Source of the DNA: Pseudomonas mucoides
GTDB taxonomy: Bacteria; Pseudomonadota; Gammaproteobacteria; Pseudomonadales; Pseudomonadaceae
Length of the DNA stretch: 64,000 nt
Direction of reading: 5' to 3'
NCBI RefSeq assembly: GCF_015461845.1
Contig: NZ_JACOPW010000009.1
Span: 124,001-188,000 of the forward strand
In this document: piece by piece, positions 1 through 8,986 of the stretch
Layout: each line of letters begins with the position of its first letter
Numbering within the stretch: the first letter of the stretch is position 1
The notes under the pieces: generated by a model
The model's input: the letters and a program-made list of their open reading frames with translations, nothing else
What the model was told of the DNA's origin: nothing
Database searches by the model: none
Translations under genes and position numbers: made by a program

Positions 1-588
1 CGCACCTGGCAAACCGCCGACAAGATGAAAAAGCAACGCGGCCCACTACCCGGTGATGGCGAAGGCAACGACAACTTCCGCGCCAAGCGCTACATCGCCA
101 AGTACACCATCAACCCGGCGATCACCCATGGCATCAGCCATGAAGTGGGCTCGGTCGAAGTGGGTAAATGGGCGGATCTGGTGCTGTGGCGGCCGGCGTT
201 TTTTGGCGTCAAGCCGACCTTGATCCTCAAGGGCGGAGCTATTGCGGCCAGCCTGATGGGCGACGCCAATGCGTCAATTCCGACGCCGCAACCGGTGCAT
301 TACCGCCCGATGTTTGCCAGCTACGGCGGTTCGTTGCACGCCACCAGCCTGACCTTTATCAGCCAGGCCGCGCAGGAGGCGGGCCTGCCTGAGGCGTTGG
401 GGTTGAAGAAAAAAATCGCAGTGGTCAAAGGGTGCCGCGAGGTGCAGAAAACCGACTTGATTCACAACGATTACCTGCCGACGATCGATGTCGACCCACA
501 GACCTATCAAGTCAAAGCCGACGGCGTGCTGCTCTGGTGTGAGCCCGCGGATGTGCTGCCGATGGCCCAGCGATATTTCCTGTTTTGA
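1..588 (+). CDS. ureC: Urease subunit alpha, C-terminal part (5' end outside window)
   Basis: C-terminal ~195 residues of the catalytic subunit of nickel urease, which hydrolyses urea to ammonia and carbamate in the cytoplasm. The frame is open from base 1 and runs to a TGA at 586-588. It contains the UreC-typical stretch TINPAITHGISHEVGSVE and then KWADLVLW, and ends RYFLF. The family is about 567 residues long, so roughly the first 370, with the nickel ligands and carbamylated lysine, lie upstream. The accessory genes ureEFG are not next to it but about 21 kb downstream. Identification is certain; only the truncation is a limit. Confidence 0.97.
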   Translation, partial: RTWQTADKMKKQRGPLPGDGEGNDNFRAKRYIAKYTINPAITHGISHEVGSVEVGKWADLVLWRPAFFGVKPTLILKGGAIAASLMGDANASIPTPQPVHYRPMFASYGGSLHATSLTFISQAAQEAGLPEALGLKKKIAVVKGCREVQKTDLIHNDYLPTIDVDPQTYQVKADGVLLWCEPADVLPMAQRYFLF

Positions 589-608
589 TCGTTCGATCGG
601 TCTGATCA

Positions 609-642
609 TTCCCGGGGACCTGGCGTACCCGTTCCCCGGGAA
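609..642. terminator. Hairpin between convergent ureC and the NEL gene
   Basis: A perfect 10-bp inverted repeat (TTCCCGGGGA / TCCCCGGGAA, arms 609-618 and 633-642) sits just after the ureC stop and before the stop of the convergent gene. There is no clear T-run, so it may act as a bidirectional terminator or RNA 3' stabiliser. Confidence 0.55.
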
Positions 643-650
643 AGCAGCAA

Positions 651-3600
651 TCAAACGTCCGGCTGTACGACAAACGGGACCTCTACCCTTTGCAGTTTTG
701 CGCGGTCGATCGCCTGTTGGGTGAAGGTTTTGAGCAACTCCTTTTTGTCTTCATCGATTGCATTCAGCTCAGCAGCATAGTCTGCGTCGGTCATGACACG
801 GCCCGGCGCAAAATCGCTTTCCGGTTTGCCCAGTTCAGCGCCAAGCACCCTGAGCTCTTCCTTCAACCGAGCCTTTTGCTCAAGGGAAAGCGTTGTGTCA
901 TTCGCACGCTGGTCCAATGCCATATAGAAGTCTGTCGTGGCATCGATCCGGCGCCTGAACCCTTTGAAAGCCCGTCGGTTGACCCCTTCGACGTAGGCTG
1001 CCCAGAACGGCTGATCGACAAGCAAATCACCGAGCAGCTCACCTTCCTCAAGGTCGAGCACACGCAGGTAAGCATTGTCGATCATCGCCGAGGTGACACC
1101 CGCGATCCCTCTGAATTGCATGTTTCGAGACTGCCAGGGCAAGTCCAGCCGTTCGGCAAGATCGGTCATGAACGCCAGGTGAACTTCCACCTCATCGATC
1201 GTGCCCATCACCTCCCCCATGGCATTGACACGCCTGAACGCCTCGCCCATCGCCTCGCGTTCGGAAATGGTTTTGCGGGCAATCCTGCTCAGTTCATCCA
1301 GACGTGACTTGCCTCGCGCCAGCGTAACCAGCTCACCTTCCACCAGCGAGGGATTGGCCAGTTCATACGCCTCATGAATCAGCACCTCCAGGCCCATGGC
1401 ATTGAACAGCTGCGCGCCAGCATCGACGCACGCCGTGGGCACGGTGGTCATGGTGAAAAGTTTTTGCCGAAGCTCGGTGTTTTTCGACATCGCTTCGAGC
1501 ATGCGCCAAACCTTGGCGGTCATATCGACCCGAAATCCGGTGTCGTGCTTGAAATGCCCCGACTCGGTGAGTTTGCGGATCTCGTTGAAAAAACCGACCG
1601 ATCCGTGCTCATCTTCGACGCTGTTCCAGACCTCCTGTTTCGCCACCCATTCCGACCGTGTCATGCCCGCCTCCCAGTCGAGACTGTCACGCACACCGCG
1701 GGGTGGATATGGACGATCCGGGTCCATGCCGACGGATTCAATGGAGTCCCTGAGCGTCTGCAGATTGGCCTCGGCCAACCACTGCGGCTCCCGGCTCAGC
1801 AAGGTGCGCGCCAGCAATTCCGCCTGAGCAGAGCCAGGGGGCACTGCCGGAATGTGGGTGATTTCGTTGCGCTGCAAATCCAGGAAAAAATGCCGGAACC
1901 GCGGTTGTGCGAACAGCCCCTGCGGCCAGCCATGAATCCCGGTGTCCGCCAGGATCAGCGTGTGCAACCTTCTCATGCTGCCAATGTCCGGGGCTTGCCC
2001 CAACGGATTGCCAAACAGGTCCAAAACCTCCAGTCGTGTCAGGTTGCGCAGGTCCGCGACACCTTGTGCGTCCAGGACAATACGGTTACCTCGCATGTTG
2101 AGTTCCGTCAGCGCGCGCATGCGGCGGATGGCACCGGGAACAGCGGAGAGCGCATTGCCGTTGACGTTGAGCGAACGCAGGCGGGGAAAATGATCGAGGA
2201 AGGAACTGTGTGCGTCGGTCAATTCGGTCAGGGTCAAATTGAGGCGCGTGACGTGATCGAAATTGCCTTCCAGGGCAGGCAGGGTGCGCAGATGACGCCC
2301 AAGCGGCATGTTTTCCAGGTCGAGCACCATGCCCTGCAAATGACCGAATGAATCCACATGGCGCAACCCGGTGTGCTGCCAACATTCCCTGACCGCTTTG
2401 TACAAGGCGTTTCTGGATTGCCATTCGGCGACGCCGGCAGGGGTGAAGCTGTACGCGTGGGTCGGCGACTTCAACCAGCGTTGAAAGCTGGCATTGAGCC
2501 GATCGAATTCCGCTTCGAGTGCGCTGGCCCTCTGCTCCAGACTGAGTTCGCTGCCACTCACCTGCAGATAGGACAAGGCTTCGACCTCCGTCCATCCGGG
2601 GCGGACAACACGCACCCGCTCTTGCGGCGTCATGGGCTCGTTGACTCGGCTTAGCCCATGAGCCACCCCGCGCATGCCGCCACGCAGGCGCATCGTGACG
2701 GGGTCATACGTCGGTTTGCGTACAGGGTTATCGCCAAGTAGCGCGCTGAACGTGTCCCGTGGCAATGGCGTTTTTTGAATGGCGATCTTGAGCGTGGCGC
2801 CTTGATTGACGTGATACCCCAGTGTGTTTCGTTCGGCATCCGGCAAAGCATGCAACACCGACGTGTATAGATCATCGGCCCCGTGCAAATGCAGATCATC
2901 GGGATCGCGTGCCTGGTATTGGCCGTCCTCGCTGACCAGGATTCTGCGGTGGGTGGCGTCCGTCGAGCCGATGCTGTCGCGCAACCGCCCGTCGAATGAA
3001 AGCTCACGGATTTCGATCCGAACGTTTTCGGGCCACTCCGGTAGCGCTTGAATCGAGTGCAATGCCAGCCGTTCGGTGTCCACACCGAACGGCACGTCGA
3101 GAAAGAGCCCTTCATAAGCGCGCGCGGTTCGTATGGCCCGCAAGGCCACTCTCACCCGCTCCCTGAGTTGCAAGGGGATGCGCGACGGCTCGGTGAGGTT
3201 GAGCCGGTCTTGCGGCTCGATGTCGGCGAGCAATTCCCGGGCTACGGCCGTGGGGAGCCCATTGAACGCATCCTGAAGCACCTGCACCTGCGGGTTGTCG
3301 GTTTGCTGCAAACGGCGACTCAGCGCGTCAAACAGAGCTGCGCGGCGCTGGCTTGCTCGCCCGGCCAACAGGTTTTTCAAGGCTTCGATGCGGATTTGCT
3401 CGTCAGACGCAATGCCCTGTCCGAGCATCGCGTGAATGTCCGTCTCGTTCGCAAACTTCACCGCACGCTCCGGCAGTTTCCCTGATCGGACCTCGGCATG
3501 GCTGATCTGCAGCGTGTCGGCGGGCAGCGCATCGACGTTGCCCAATTTGATCGAGCGCCCGCTATGCCCGGGGCCGTCAAACAGCTCGATGCTTTTTTGC

Positions 3601-5936
3601 TCGGGCCATCTGGGCAATTCAACCAGCAACCGGGGCACCTGCTCGACGAACGCCTCCGGAACCTCATCGAGCCTTATCTGCCCGGGCAGTTTTTGCACCT
3701 CGGCCCAGGCCTGGAAACGTTCGATCGTGTCGGTCAGCAACGCAGGCGGCGGATCGCCGACGACATGCAACCGACGCAATTGATCCTCTTCCAGCCCACT
3801 GACGAGACGAATCTGCTCCAGGGTGTTATCAGAAAAGCCCTCGACCTTCGGTCCCAAGCGCCGCATGAGGGTGGTGGTGTCCCACTCGATGGGGCGGTCG
3901 AGTTCGGTCTTCCATGCGCCGGCACCGTTGTGCTCCAGTGTCGGCTGATAAGCCTTTGGCCGGGTCGGATGTTGCAGGCGTGGCTGACCGGTGCGTGGAT
4001 CGTTGATGACGTCGAAATGTTTGTTGTCATGCTTCAGGATGTCTTTTTCCCTGTGCCGGTACAGGCCCTGCTCGTTTGGCTTCGCCTCGGTGGGCAACAC
4101 CCTGTCTTGGGCGTAGGGCGAAAGGTCCGGGTTCCATAGGCGCGTCTGACCATCCGCCACTTCAACCTTTTTCAACCGGTCGATAAACGCCGACGGTTTG
4201 ACAGACGGCGCCGCACCAGACGGCAAGACATGCCCGGCCGCCATAATGGCCAACTGCGCGAAATTGATCATGACACCGGTGAGATGGGCCGCCGCTTCCT
4301 CCTTGTCCCCTTTGCTCCAGTCTTCAATGCCTTCCAGGGTTTCGAAAGCCATTTGCCCGGCCATGATGGCCAGCATCGCTTCGCCCAGGCCGGGAACCAG
4401 CATGGCGCCAAAGTTGAACACGTTCCAGCCGATGTTCAGATAACTGGTCAGGCGATTCCAGCGGTTGGTGGCGTCTTCATCGCCGGTCGGCACAGCGATT
4501 TGCCGCGCGTCCGCAATCGCTTTCTCCCTGCGCCACAGACGGGTCTGCGCCCAGAGATCGCCTGAAAGGGTATGGGTGACAGGTTCTGCGTCGGCATTTT
4601 CAACGGCGGTCTCGCGCCACCATGGCCCCATGTCCAGCGGCTCGCGCTGTTTCCAGGTGAATGTCGAGAGGCGCTCGCGAACCCGGGCAAAGAACTTGCC
4701 CTGGTCTTTTTGCGCGACGAAACGACTGAAAAACTGTTGATAACCCGGCGAGCGCAATTGGCTCGTCAGTTCCTTCATGAAATCAGTGAAGGACTCGTAT
4801 TCCTTGAAGGGGTGGTCGGGATCATCGGGGACATACGCAATCAGTGTTCCCTCCAGACGGCTTTGTTGATAAGCATCGTGGCGCTGCAACATGGCCTCGA
4901 CAAGACCACTGGGGCCATTGGCGAAGAACGCCTGGAGCTGCTTGAACTGTTCAAACTCCTGCCCCGGGAGCAGTGCCAGACTTCGCGACCATTCGAGCAT
5001 CGTTCGTTGATGCTCTGGAATCAGGGCGTCGTAGACTCTTTTGATTTTAGCGGGATCCGCCACGGCACTGAACAACACAATACCGGACAGCCTGAACCCC
5101 ATGATCGAAAGCCGATGGCAATGCAGGGGACGACGCCCCATCAAAATGCCTGGTCCGTTGTCACGTATCTGCCGAAGTTTCCCGTAGCCATAGGACGTGA
5201 CGTCCTTTTTCAGGTACGCGATCAGCGCCGACTCGTGGAACGCGGCTTTTTCACTGGCCGTGCATTGCCGCACGACGTTGGCTCTGGCCGTGACGTCCTC
5301 GGGCATCAGTAATGCCGTGAGGTGGCGCTGATATTGCGCACCGATATCGAGCGTCCGGCACAGGGACGCAAATCTTTCGACCGTCAGCGTATGCCGGTGA
5401 AGCTCGTTTTCGTCGTCCCTGGTGAAAATGCCCGAGCCACCGCGAAACGCGCCCACCTGCGTTTCGGGGGCCTCGAAATTGTGCAGGGCAGCTTCCAGCA
5501 ACGACGATTGCCTGAGCCGACTGGCGTTGGTATCGATGCCAATAGCCAGATTGGCGGGGATGTACAGCCGGATCAGCGTCGCGTTGACGTCCAGTTCCAG
5601 ATTCAACTGCTCTTTCAATGCCTGGACCAGCAAAGGCTCGGCAAAGGCAAGAATGTCCTGCTGCACGTTCTTCAGCGTATTGTCCAATGGCCCCTGAAGG
5701 CGCCAGTGCTCGTCGATCAACTCCTTGAGGTACTGGCGATCAATGGCCGTTGAATTGAAATACCACTCAGGAAACTCCGGTTTCGAATGGGCAAAGGCAA
5801 CAAGGCGCGAGGCGGGTGCGTCTTTGACCAGCGGGGGCAGTTTACCCAGCAGATAATCACGATAAACAGTGCGCTCTGCGTCTCTTGCATGCAGGGCAAT
5901 GACGGATCGATCCGCAGTGTCTGAACGTTCGTTCAT
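651..5936 (-). CDS. Giant LRR/NEL-type E3 ubiquitin ligase-like protein (dermonecrotic-toxin-like N-terminus)
   Basis: A 1761-residue protein. The N-terminal half resembles the large 'dermonecrotic toxin domain' (DUF6543-type) proteins common in Pseudomonas. A hydrophobic segment lies at about residues 515-580 (NVFNFGAMLVPGLGEAMLAI and a second stretch), which could be membrane-inserting. About six leucine-rich repeats occupy ~1225-1360 (e.g. LRSLNVNGNALSAVPGAI, LEVLDLFGNPLGQAP). The C-terminus from ~1420 looks like a NEL (IpaH/SspH) domain: the motif TACVDAG places a CxD catalytic cysteine at Cys1503 (codon 1428-1430). In the family this cysteine forms the ubiquitin thioester. The ATG is preceded by AAGGAT (5944-5950). 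No signal peptide, secretion genes or chaperone gene are adjacent, and no clear hrp box was found upstream. Target and delivery route are unknown. A host-directed or competitor-directed effector is inference from the family. Confidence 0.85.
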   Translation of the reverse strand: MNERSDTADRSVIALHARDAERTVYRDYLLGKLPPLVKDAPASRLVAFAHSKPEFPEWYFNSTAIDRQYLKELIDEHWRLQGPLDNTLKNVQQDILAFAEPLLVQALKEQLNLELDVNATLIRLYIPANLAIGIDTNASRLRQSSLLEAALHNFEAPETQVGAFRGGSGIFTRDDENELHRHTLTVERFASLCRTLDIGAQYQRHLTALLMPEDVTARANVVRQCTASEKAAFHESALIAYLKKDVTSYGYGKLRQIRDNGPGILMGRRPLHCHRLSIMGFRLSGIVLFSAVADPAKIKRVYDALIPEHQRTMLEWSRSLALLPGQEFEQFKQLQAFFANGPSGLVEAMLQRHDAYQQSRLEGTLIAYVPDDPDHPFKEYESFTDFMKELTSQLRSPGYQQFFSRFVAQKDQGKFFARVRERLSTFTWKQREPLDMGPWWRETAVENADAEPVTHTLSGDLWAQTRLWRREKAIADARQIAVPTGDEDATNRWNRLTSYLNIGWNVFNFGAMLVPGLGEAMLAIMAGQMAFETLEGIEDWSKGDKEEAAAHLTGVMINFAQLAIMAAGHVLPSGAAPSVKPSAFIDRLKKVEVADGQTRLWNPDLSPYAQDRVLPTEAKPNEQGLYRHREKDILKHDNKHFDVINDPRTGQPRLQHPTRPKAYQPTLEHNGAGAWKTELDRPIEWDTTTLMRRLGPKVEGFSDNTLEQIRLVSGLEEDQLRRLHVVGDPPPALLTDTIERFQAWAEVQKLPGQIRLDEVPEAFVEQVPRLLVELPRWPEQKSIELFDGPGHSGRSIKLGNVDALPADTLQISHAEVRSGKLPERAVKFANETDIHAMLGQGIASDEQIRIEALKNLLAGRASQRRAALFDALSRRLQQTDNPQVQVLQDAFNGLPTAVARELLADIEPQDRLNLTEPSRIPLQLRERVRVALRAIRTARAYEGLFLDVPFGVDTERLALHSIQALPEWPENVRIEIRELSFDGRLRDSIGSTDATHRRILVSEDGQYQARDPDDLHLHGADDLYTSVLHALPDAERNTLGYHVNQGATLKIAIQKTPLPRDTFSALLGDNPVRKPTYDPVTMRLRGGMRGVAHGLSRVNEPMTPQERVRVVRPGWTEVEALSYLQVSGSELSLEQRASALEAEFDRLNASFQRWLKSPTHAYSFTPAGVAEWQSRNALYKAVRECWQHTGLRHVDSFGHLQGMVLDLENMPLGRHLRTLPALEGNFDHVTRLNLTLTELTDAHSSFLDHFPRLRSLNVNGNALSAVPGAIRRMRALTELNMRGNRIVLDAQGVADLRNLTRLEVLDLFGNPLGQAPDIGSMRRLHTLILADTGIHGWPQGLFAQPRFRHFFLDLQRNEITHIPAVPPGSAQAELLARTLLSREPQWLAEANLQTLRDSIESVGMDPDRPYPPRGVRDSLDWEAGMTRSEWVAKQEVWNSVEDEHGSVGFFNEIRKLTESGHFKHDTGFRVDMTAKVWRMLEAMSKNTELRQKLFTMTTVPTACVDAGAQLFNAMGLEVLIHEAYELANPSLVEGELVTLARGKSRLDELSRIARKTISEREAMGEAFRRVNAMGEVMGTIDEVEVHLAFMTDLAERLDLPWQSRNMQFRGIAGVTSAMIDNAYLRVLDLEEGELLGDLLVDQPFWAAYVEGVNRRAFKGFRRRIDATTDFYMALDQRANDTTLSLEQKARLKEELRVLGAELGKPESDFAPGRVMTDADYAAELNAIDEDKKELLKTFTQQAIDRAKLQRVEVPFVVQPDV

Positions 5937-6173
5937 TTCGCAAATCCTTATGCGATGAATTGAACCAACAGATTATTGGCTGGCGACGAAAACAAAAGAT
6001 CAAAAAACAGCGCTGAAATCAGGCATACCTCAAAGTCGTATTCGATTTAAGAATTAAAAAAACAGGTAATTACCGCCCGGGCGCCAGACGAAAGTGCGCT
6101 ACCGCGTAATGGTAGTTTTTAGCGGGCAGCAAAGGAGCTAAGATGCGCCAGACTTCCCATCAGGAAACCGGAC

Positions 6174-7301
6174 ATGCGCCTACCCGAATTCATCAGGCAA
6201 CACGTAGACCGTATCGTCGATGAATGGGAGCAGTTCGCCAGTACCATTACCCCGGCGGCCGAGCACATGGACAAGGTCGCCTTGCGCGATCATGCCAAGG
6301 CCATTTTGCTGGCCGCGGCGCGGGACATGACCACCGCGCAAACCACCTGCGAACAGATGGCCAAGGCCAAGGGCGAAGGCCCGGAAAAAACCCCGAGCCT
6401 GGATGAAGCCGGCGCCAGCCATGGCGAACTGCGCCATACCGTGGGATTTGACTTGGTGCAGATGACCTCGGAATTCCGGCATCTGCGCGCCTGCGTGATC
6501 CGTTTGTGGGTCGATACCCTGGAATCACCGGACCTGACCTACTTCCAGGACATGATCCGTTTCAACGAAGCCGTCGACGAAGCCCTCGCCGAGTCCACTG
6601 CGGCCTATGCCGATCAGGTCAATCACTCACGGGACATCTTCCTGGCGATTCTCGGGCATGACCTGCGCGCACCGTTGCAAGCGGTGAGCATGTCCACTGA
6701 AATGCTGATGCGAAAAGTGGCGCTGGAAGGCGATGCACTCGCCTGCGCGAACAACATAAAGCGTGGCGCACGGCACATGGCGGTGATGGTCAGCGATTTG
6801 CTGGAGCTGGTGCGCAGCCGTTTGGGCAAAAGCCTGCCCATCGAGCCGGCGCCCATGGACCTGGCCGATGCCGCGGACGCGGCGATTGCCCAAGCCTGCG
6901 CCGGTAACCCGGAGTGCGATCCAACGCTAAAAGTCGTGGGGGACACCCAAGGTGTCTGGGATGCCGGGCGGATCGCTCAACTGTTGCAGAACCTGATCGG
7001 CAATGCCTTGCAGCACGGTTTGAACAAACGCGATGTGACCGTCACCGTGAGCGGGGAGCCTCAGGCGGTTCGCCTGACGGTGCACAACTTTGGCGTGCCG
7101 ATTCCCGAGGAGGCCATTGGCACCGTCTTCGACCCACTGGTGCGCAGTGCCGACGAAGGACTGGGTCAGCCAACGACCAGCCTTGGCCTGGGGTTGTTTA
7201 TCGTCAAGGAAGTGGTGAATGCCCATGGCGGGACGATAGAGGTCAGTTCGAACAAGACTGACGGGACACTGTTTACGGTGGTGTTGCCCCGGAACGGATA
7301 G
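6174..7301 (+). CDS. Soluble sensor histidine kinase with RsbRD-like N-terminal domain
   Basis: A 375-residue kinase without membrane segments, so it probably senses a cytoplasmic cue or works with a partner. Residues 1-~140 are helical and resemble the RsbRD N-terminal sensor domain. The HisKA H-box ILGHDLRAPLQAV follows, with the phospho-acceptor His162. The ATPase domain shows the N-box NLIGNALQHG (~residue 270) and a G-box GLGLFIVKEVV. It ends GTLFTVVLPRNG, typical of HATPase_c. There is no response regulator next to it: upstream is the reverse-strand NEL gene, downstream a REP region and cbpM on the reverse strand. It is therefore an orphan kinase. The start ATG gives the expected N-terminus. 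Confidence 0.88.
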   Translation: MRLPEFIRQHVDRIVDEWEQFASTITPAAEHMDKVALRDHAKAILLAAARDMTTAQTTCEQMAKAKGEGPEKTPSLDEAGASHGELRHTVGFDLVQMTSEFRHLRACVIRLWVDTLESPDLTYFQDMIRFNEAVDEALAESTAAYADQVNHSRDIFLAILGHDLRAPLQAVSMSTEMLMRKVALEGDALACANNIKRGARHMAVMVSDLLELVRSRLGKSLPIEPAPMDLADAADAAIAQACAGNPECDPTLKVVGDTQGVWDAGRIAQLLQNLIGNALQHGLNKRDVTVTVSGEPQAVRLTVHNFGVPIPEEAIGTVFDPLVRSADEGLGQPTTSLGLGLFIVKEVVNAHGGTIEVSSNKTDGTLFTVVLPRNG

Positions 7302-7324
7302 GCAGGAATACCGCGTTATCGTTC

Positions 7325-7392
7325 TTCGCGAGCAGGCTCGCTCCCACAATAAACCGAGTTCATCCAGAAGGATGACCGCCCCTGCTCGCGAA
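7325..7392. repeat. REP sequence with a partial second copy
   Basis: A copy of the P. fluorescens-type REP (CGCGAGCAGGCTCGCTCCCACA) at about 7327-7348, followed by an inverted partial copy (CCTGCTCGCGAA) at 7381-7392. It lies between the histidine kinase and the convergent cbpM. Confidence 0.8.
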
Positions 7393-7416
7393 AGCGGATT
7401 GACAGGCAATCGAGAC

Positions 7417-7722
7417 CTACTCGACCACCAACCGCCCCAACCGTTGCTTCAACATCCGGTTCTCGGCCCGCAACTGCTGAACCTCTTCCAGCAGGTCCAG
7501 CGCCAAGGCAACGCCTTCCCACTCCAGCTCCAGGTCGCGCCGCAACTTCGCGGCGCGCTTGGCCAGTGACAGCTCGTAATCGTTGAAACGCCAATCCTTG
7601 GGCTGCTTGCCCTGAGGTTCGAGGATGCCGTGTTCGACGATTTCGATCACGTAGACGTCCGACAGGTCGGTCGCCTCACAGAATTCTGCCAGGTCCAGGT
7701 GAACGGTCAGGGGGGTGCTCAT
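7417..7722 (-). CDS. cbpM: CbpM, modulator of the CbpA co-chaperone
   Basis: A 101-residue protein of the MerR-like CbpM family, which binds the J domain of CbpA and inhibits both its co-chaperone and its DNA-binding activity. The N-terminus reads MSTPLTVHLDLAEFCEAT, and the typical C-terminal coiled coil LLEEVQQLRAENRMLKQRL occupies about residues 75-95. It starts 23 bp after the cbpA stop, with a GGAG Shine-Dalgarno, so the two are cotranscribed as in enterobacteria. Length agrees with the family. Confidence 0.93.
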   Translation of the reverse strand: MSTPLTVHLDLAEFCEATDLSDVYVIEIVEHGILEPQGKQPKDWRFNDYELSLAKRAAKLRRDLELEWEGVALALDLLEEVQQLRAENRMLKQRLGRLVVE

Positions 7723-7745
7723 GATGGGCTACTCCGTCTCTTGGA

Positions 7746-8693
7746 TCAGAAGTTTTCTCTTGGGTTGAACTCGGCTTTTTTCGCCAGTTCCTGCCACAAC
7801 GCCTTGACCTCATCGTTCGAGGTTTTTGGCATGACCGCCTTCAATTGCACGAACAGGAAGCCACGCTCGCCCGCCTTGTTCAGCAGGCCGTGGCCCTTGG
7901 CACGCATGCGCTGGCCGTTCTGGCTGCCGGCCGGGACCTTGAGGTTGATCTTGCCGGTCAGGGTCGGCACCGCCACTTCAGTACCCAGCGCCAGTTCCCA
8001 CGGTGCCAGCGGCAACGTGATGATCAGGTTCTCGCCTTCAACGTCGAATTTAGGGTGCGGCGCAAAGCGGATGATCAGGAACAGGTCGCCATTGGCGCCG
8101 CCACCGATCCCCGGGGCCCCTTGGCCCTTGAGGCGAATGCGCTCGCCGTCGGTCACACCGGCCGGGATCTTTACGTTCAGGCTCTTGGTGGTGTTGCTGA
8201 CATGCTGGCCGGCCGCGTTGTACTGCGGCACCTGGAAGGTGACCTTCTTCGATTCGTTCGAGAGGCTTTCTTCCAGAAAAATTGCGAGTTCCATTTCCAC
8301 GTCTTGCCCTCGACGTCCCGCACTGCGACGCGACTCTCCACCGCCAAAACCAGGCCCACGGTTACCGAAGATCGAACTGAAGAAGTCCGAAAAATCGCCC
8401 GTGTCCTGACCACCACCGAAACCACCGGCACCACGCCCCTGCCAACCTGGCGGGCCCTGGAACGGCTGGCCGTGCTGGCCGTATTTGCGCAAGTCGTCGT
8501 ATTCGGCGCGTTTGTCGGCGCTTTTCAGCGCTTCATAGGCTTCCGAGGCGTCCTTGAATTTCGCCTCGGCGTCCTTTTCCTTGCTGACATCAGGGTGATA
8601 TTTGCGCGCCAGCTTGCGATAGGCAGCCTTGATTGCCTTGTCGTCAGCGGTCGGTTCCACACCGAGAATCTTGTAATAGTCTTTGAAGTCCAT
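7746..8693 (-). CDS. cbpA: Curved DNA-binding protein CbpA, class II DnaJ-like co-chaperone
   Basis: A 315-residue DnaJ homologue that stimulates DnaK ATPase and binds curved DNA in the nucleoid. An N-terminal J domain (residues 1-~70) has the HPD motif at 33-35. A Gly/Phe-rich linker (about 75-125) follows, then two beta-barrel C-terminal domains. No CxxCxGxG zinc-finger repeats are present, which separates it from DnaJ and fits CbpA. It is the first gene of the cbpA-cbpM pair. The Hsp70-like gene yegD diverges from it 293 bp upstream, so chaperone functions are grouped here. That shared intergenic stretch (8694-8986) holds no further gene; a small palindrome (TTCGAATATTCG) lies near 8925. 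Confidence 0.95.
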   Translation of the reverse strand: MDFKDYYKILGVEPTADDKAIKAAYRKLARKYHPDVSKEKDAEAKFKDASEAYEALKSADKRAEYDDLRKYGQHGQPFQGPPGWQGRGAGGFGGGQDTGDFSDFFSSIFGNRGPGFGGGESRRSAGRRGQDVEMELAIFLEESLSNESKKVTFQVPQYNAAGQHVSNTTKSLNVKIPAGVTDGERIRLKGQGAPGIGGGANGDLFLIIRFAPHPKFDVEGENLIITLPLAPWELALGTEVAVPTLTGKINLKVPAGSQNGQRMRAKGHGLLNKAGERGFLFVQLKAVMPKTSNDEVKALWQELAKKAEFNPRENF

Positions 8694-8986
8694 CTAAGGA
8701 TCACCATCCGTTATCAATTCGCGCAGCCACGCACAGCATGCTCCTGTTTGCAGCATTTGGATTGACCGATCTCAACTTTGTGACCGGGCGGCGCGTCAGA
8801 AGTTTATCGGCAGCGGGCGGCGGTTCTTGCGACCGCCGGTTGGCTACCAGGCCCATGCCAGCAAGTTTGGGGCAAAGCTGAGTGTTTCAAGCGCTAATGC
8901 CTGCGAAATAGCGGATAGTCGGCCTTCGAATATTCGTCGCACTGACATACACTGCGCGGCCGTTTTTTAACCGGAACCTGAAAGTC

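Noticed and set aside
5937..6173. hrp box (GGAACC-N16-CCACNNA) before the NEL-like gene
   Set aside because: Scanned by eye on the reverse strand; only isolated parts are present, so type III control is not claimed.
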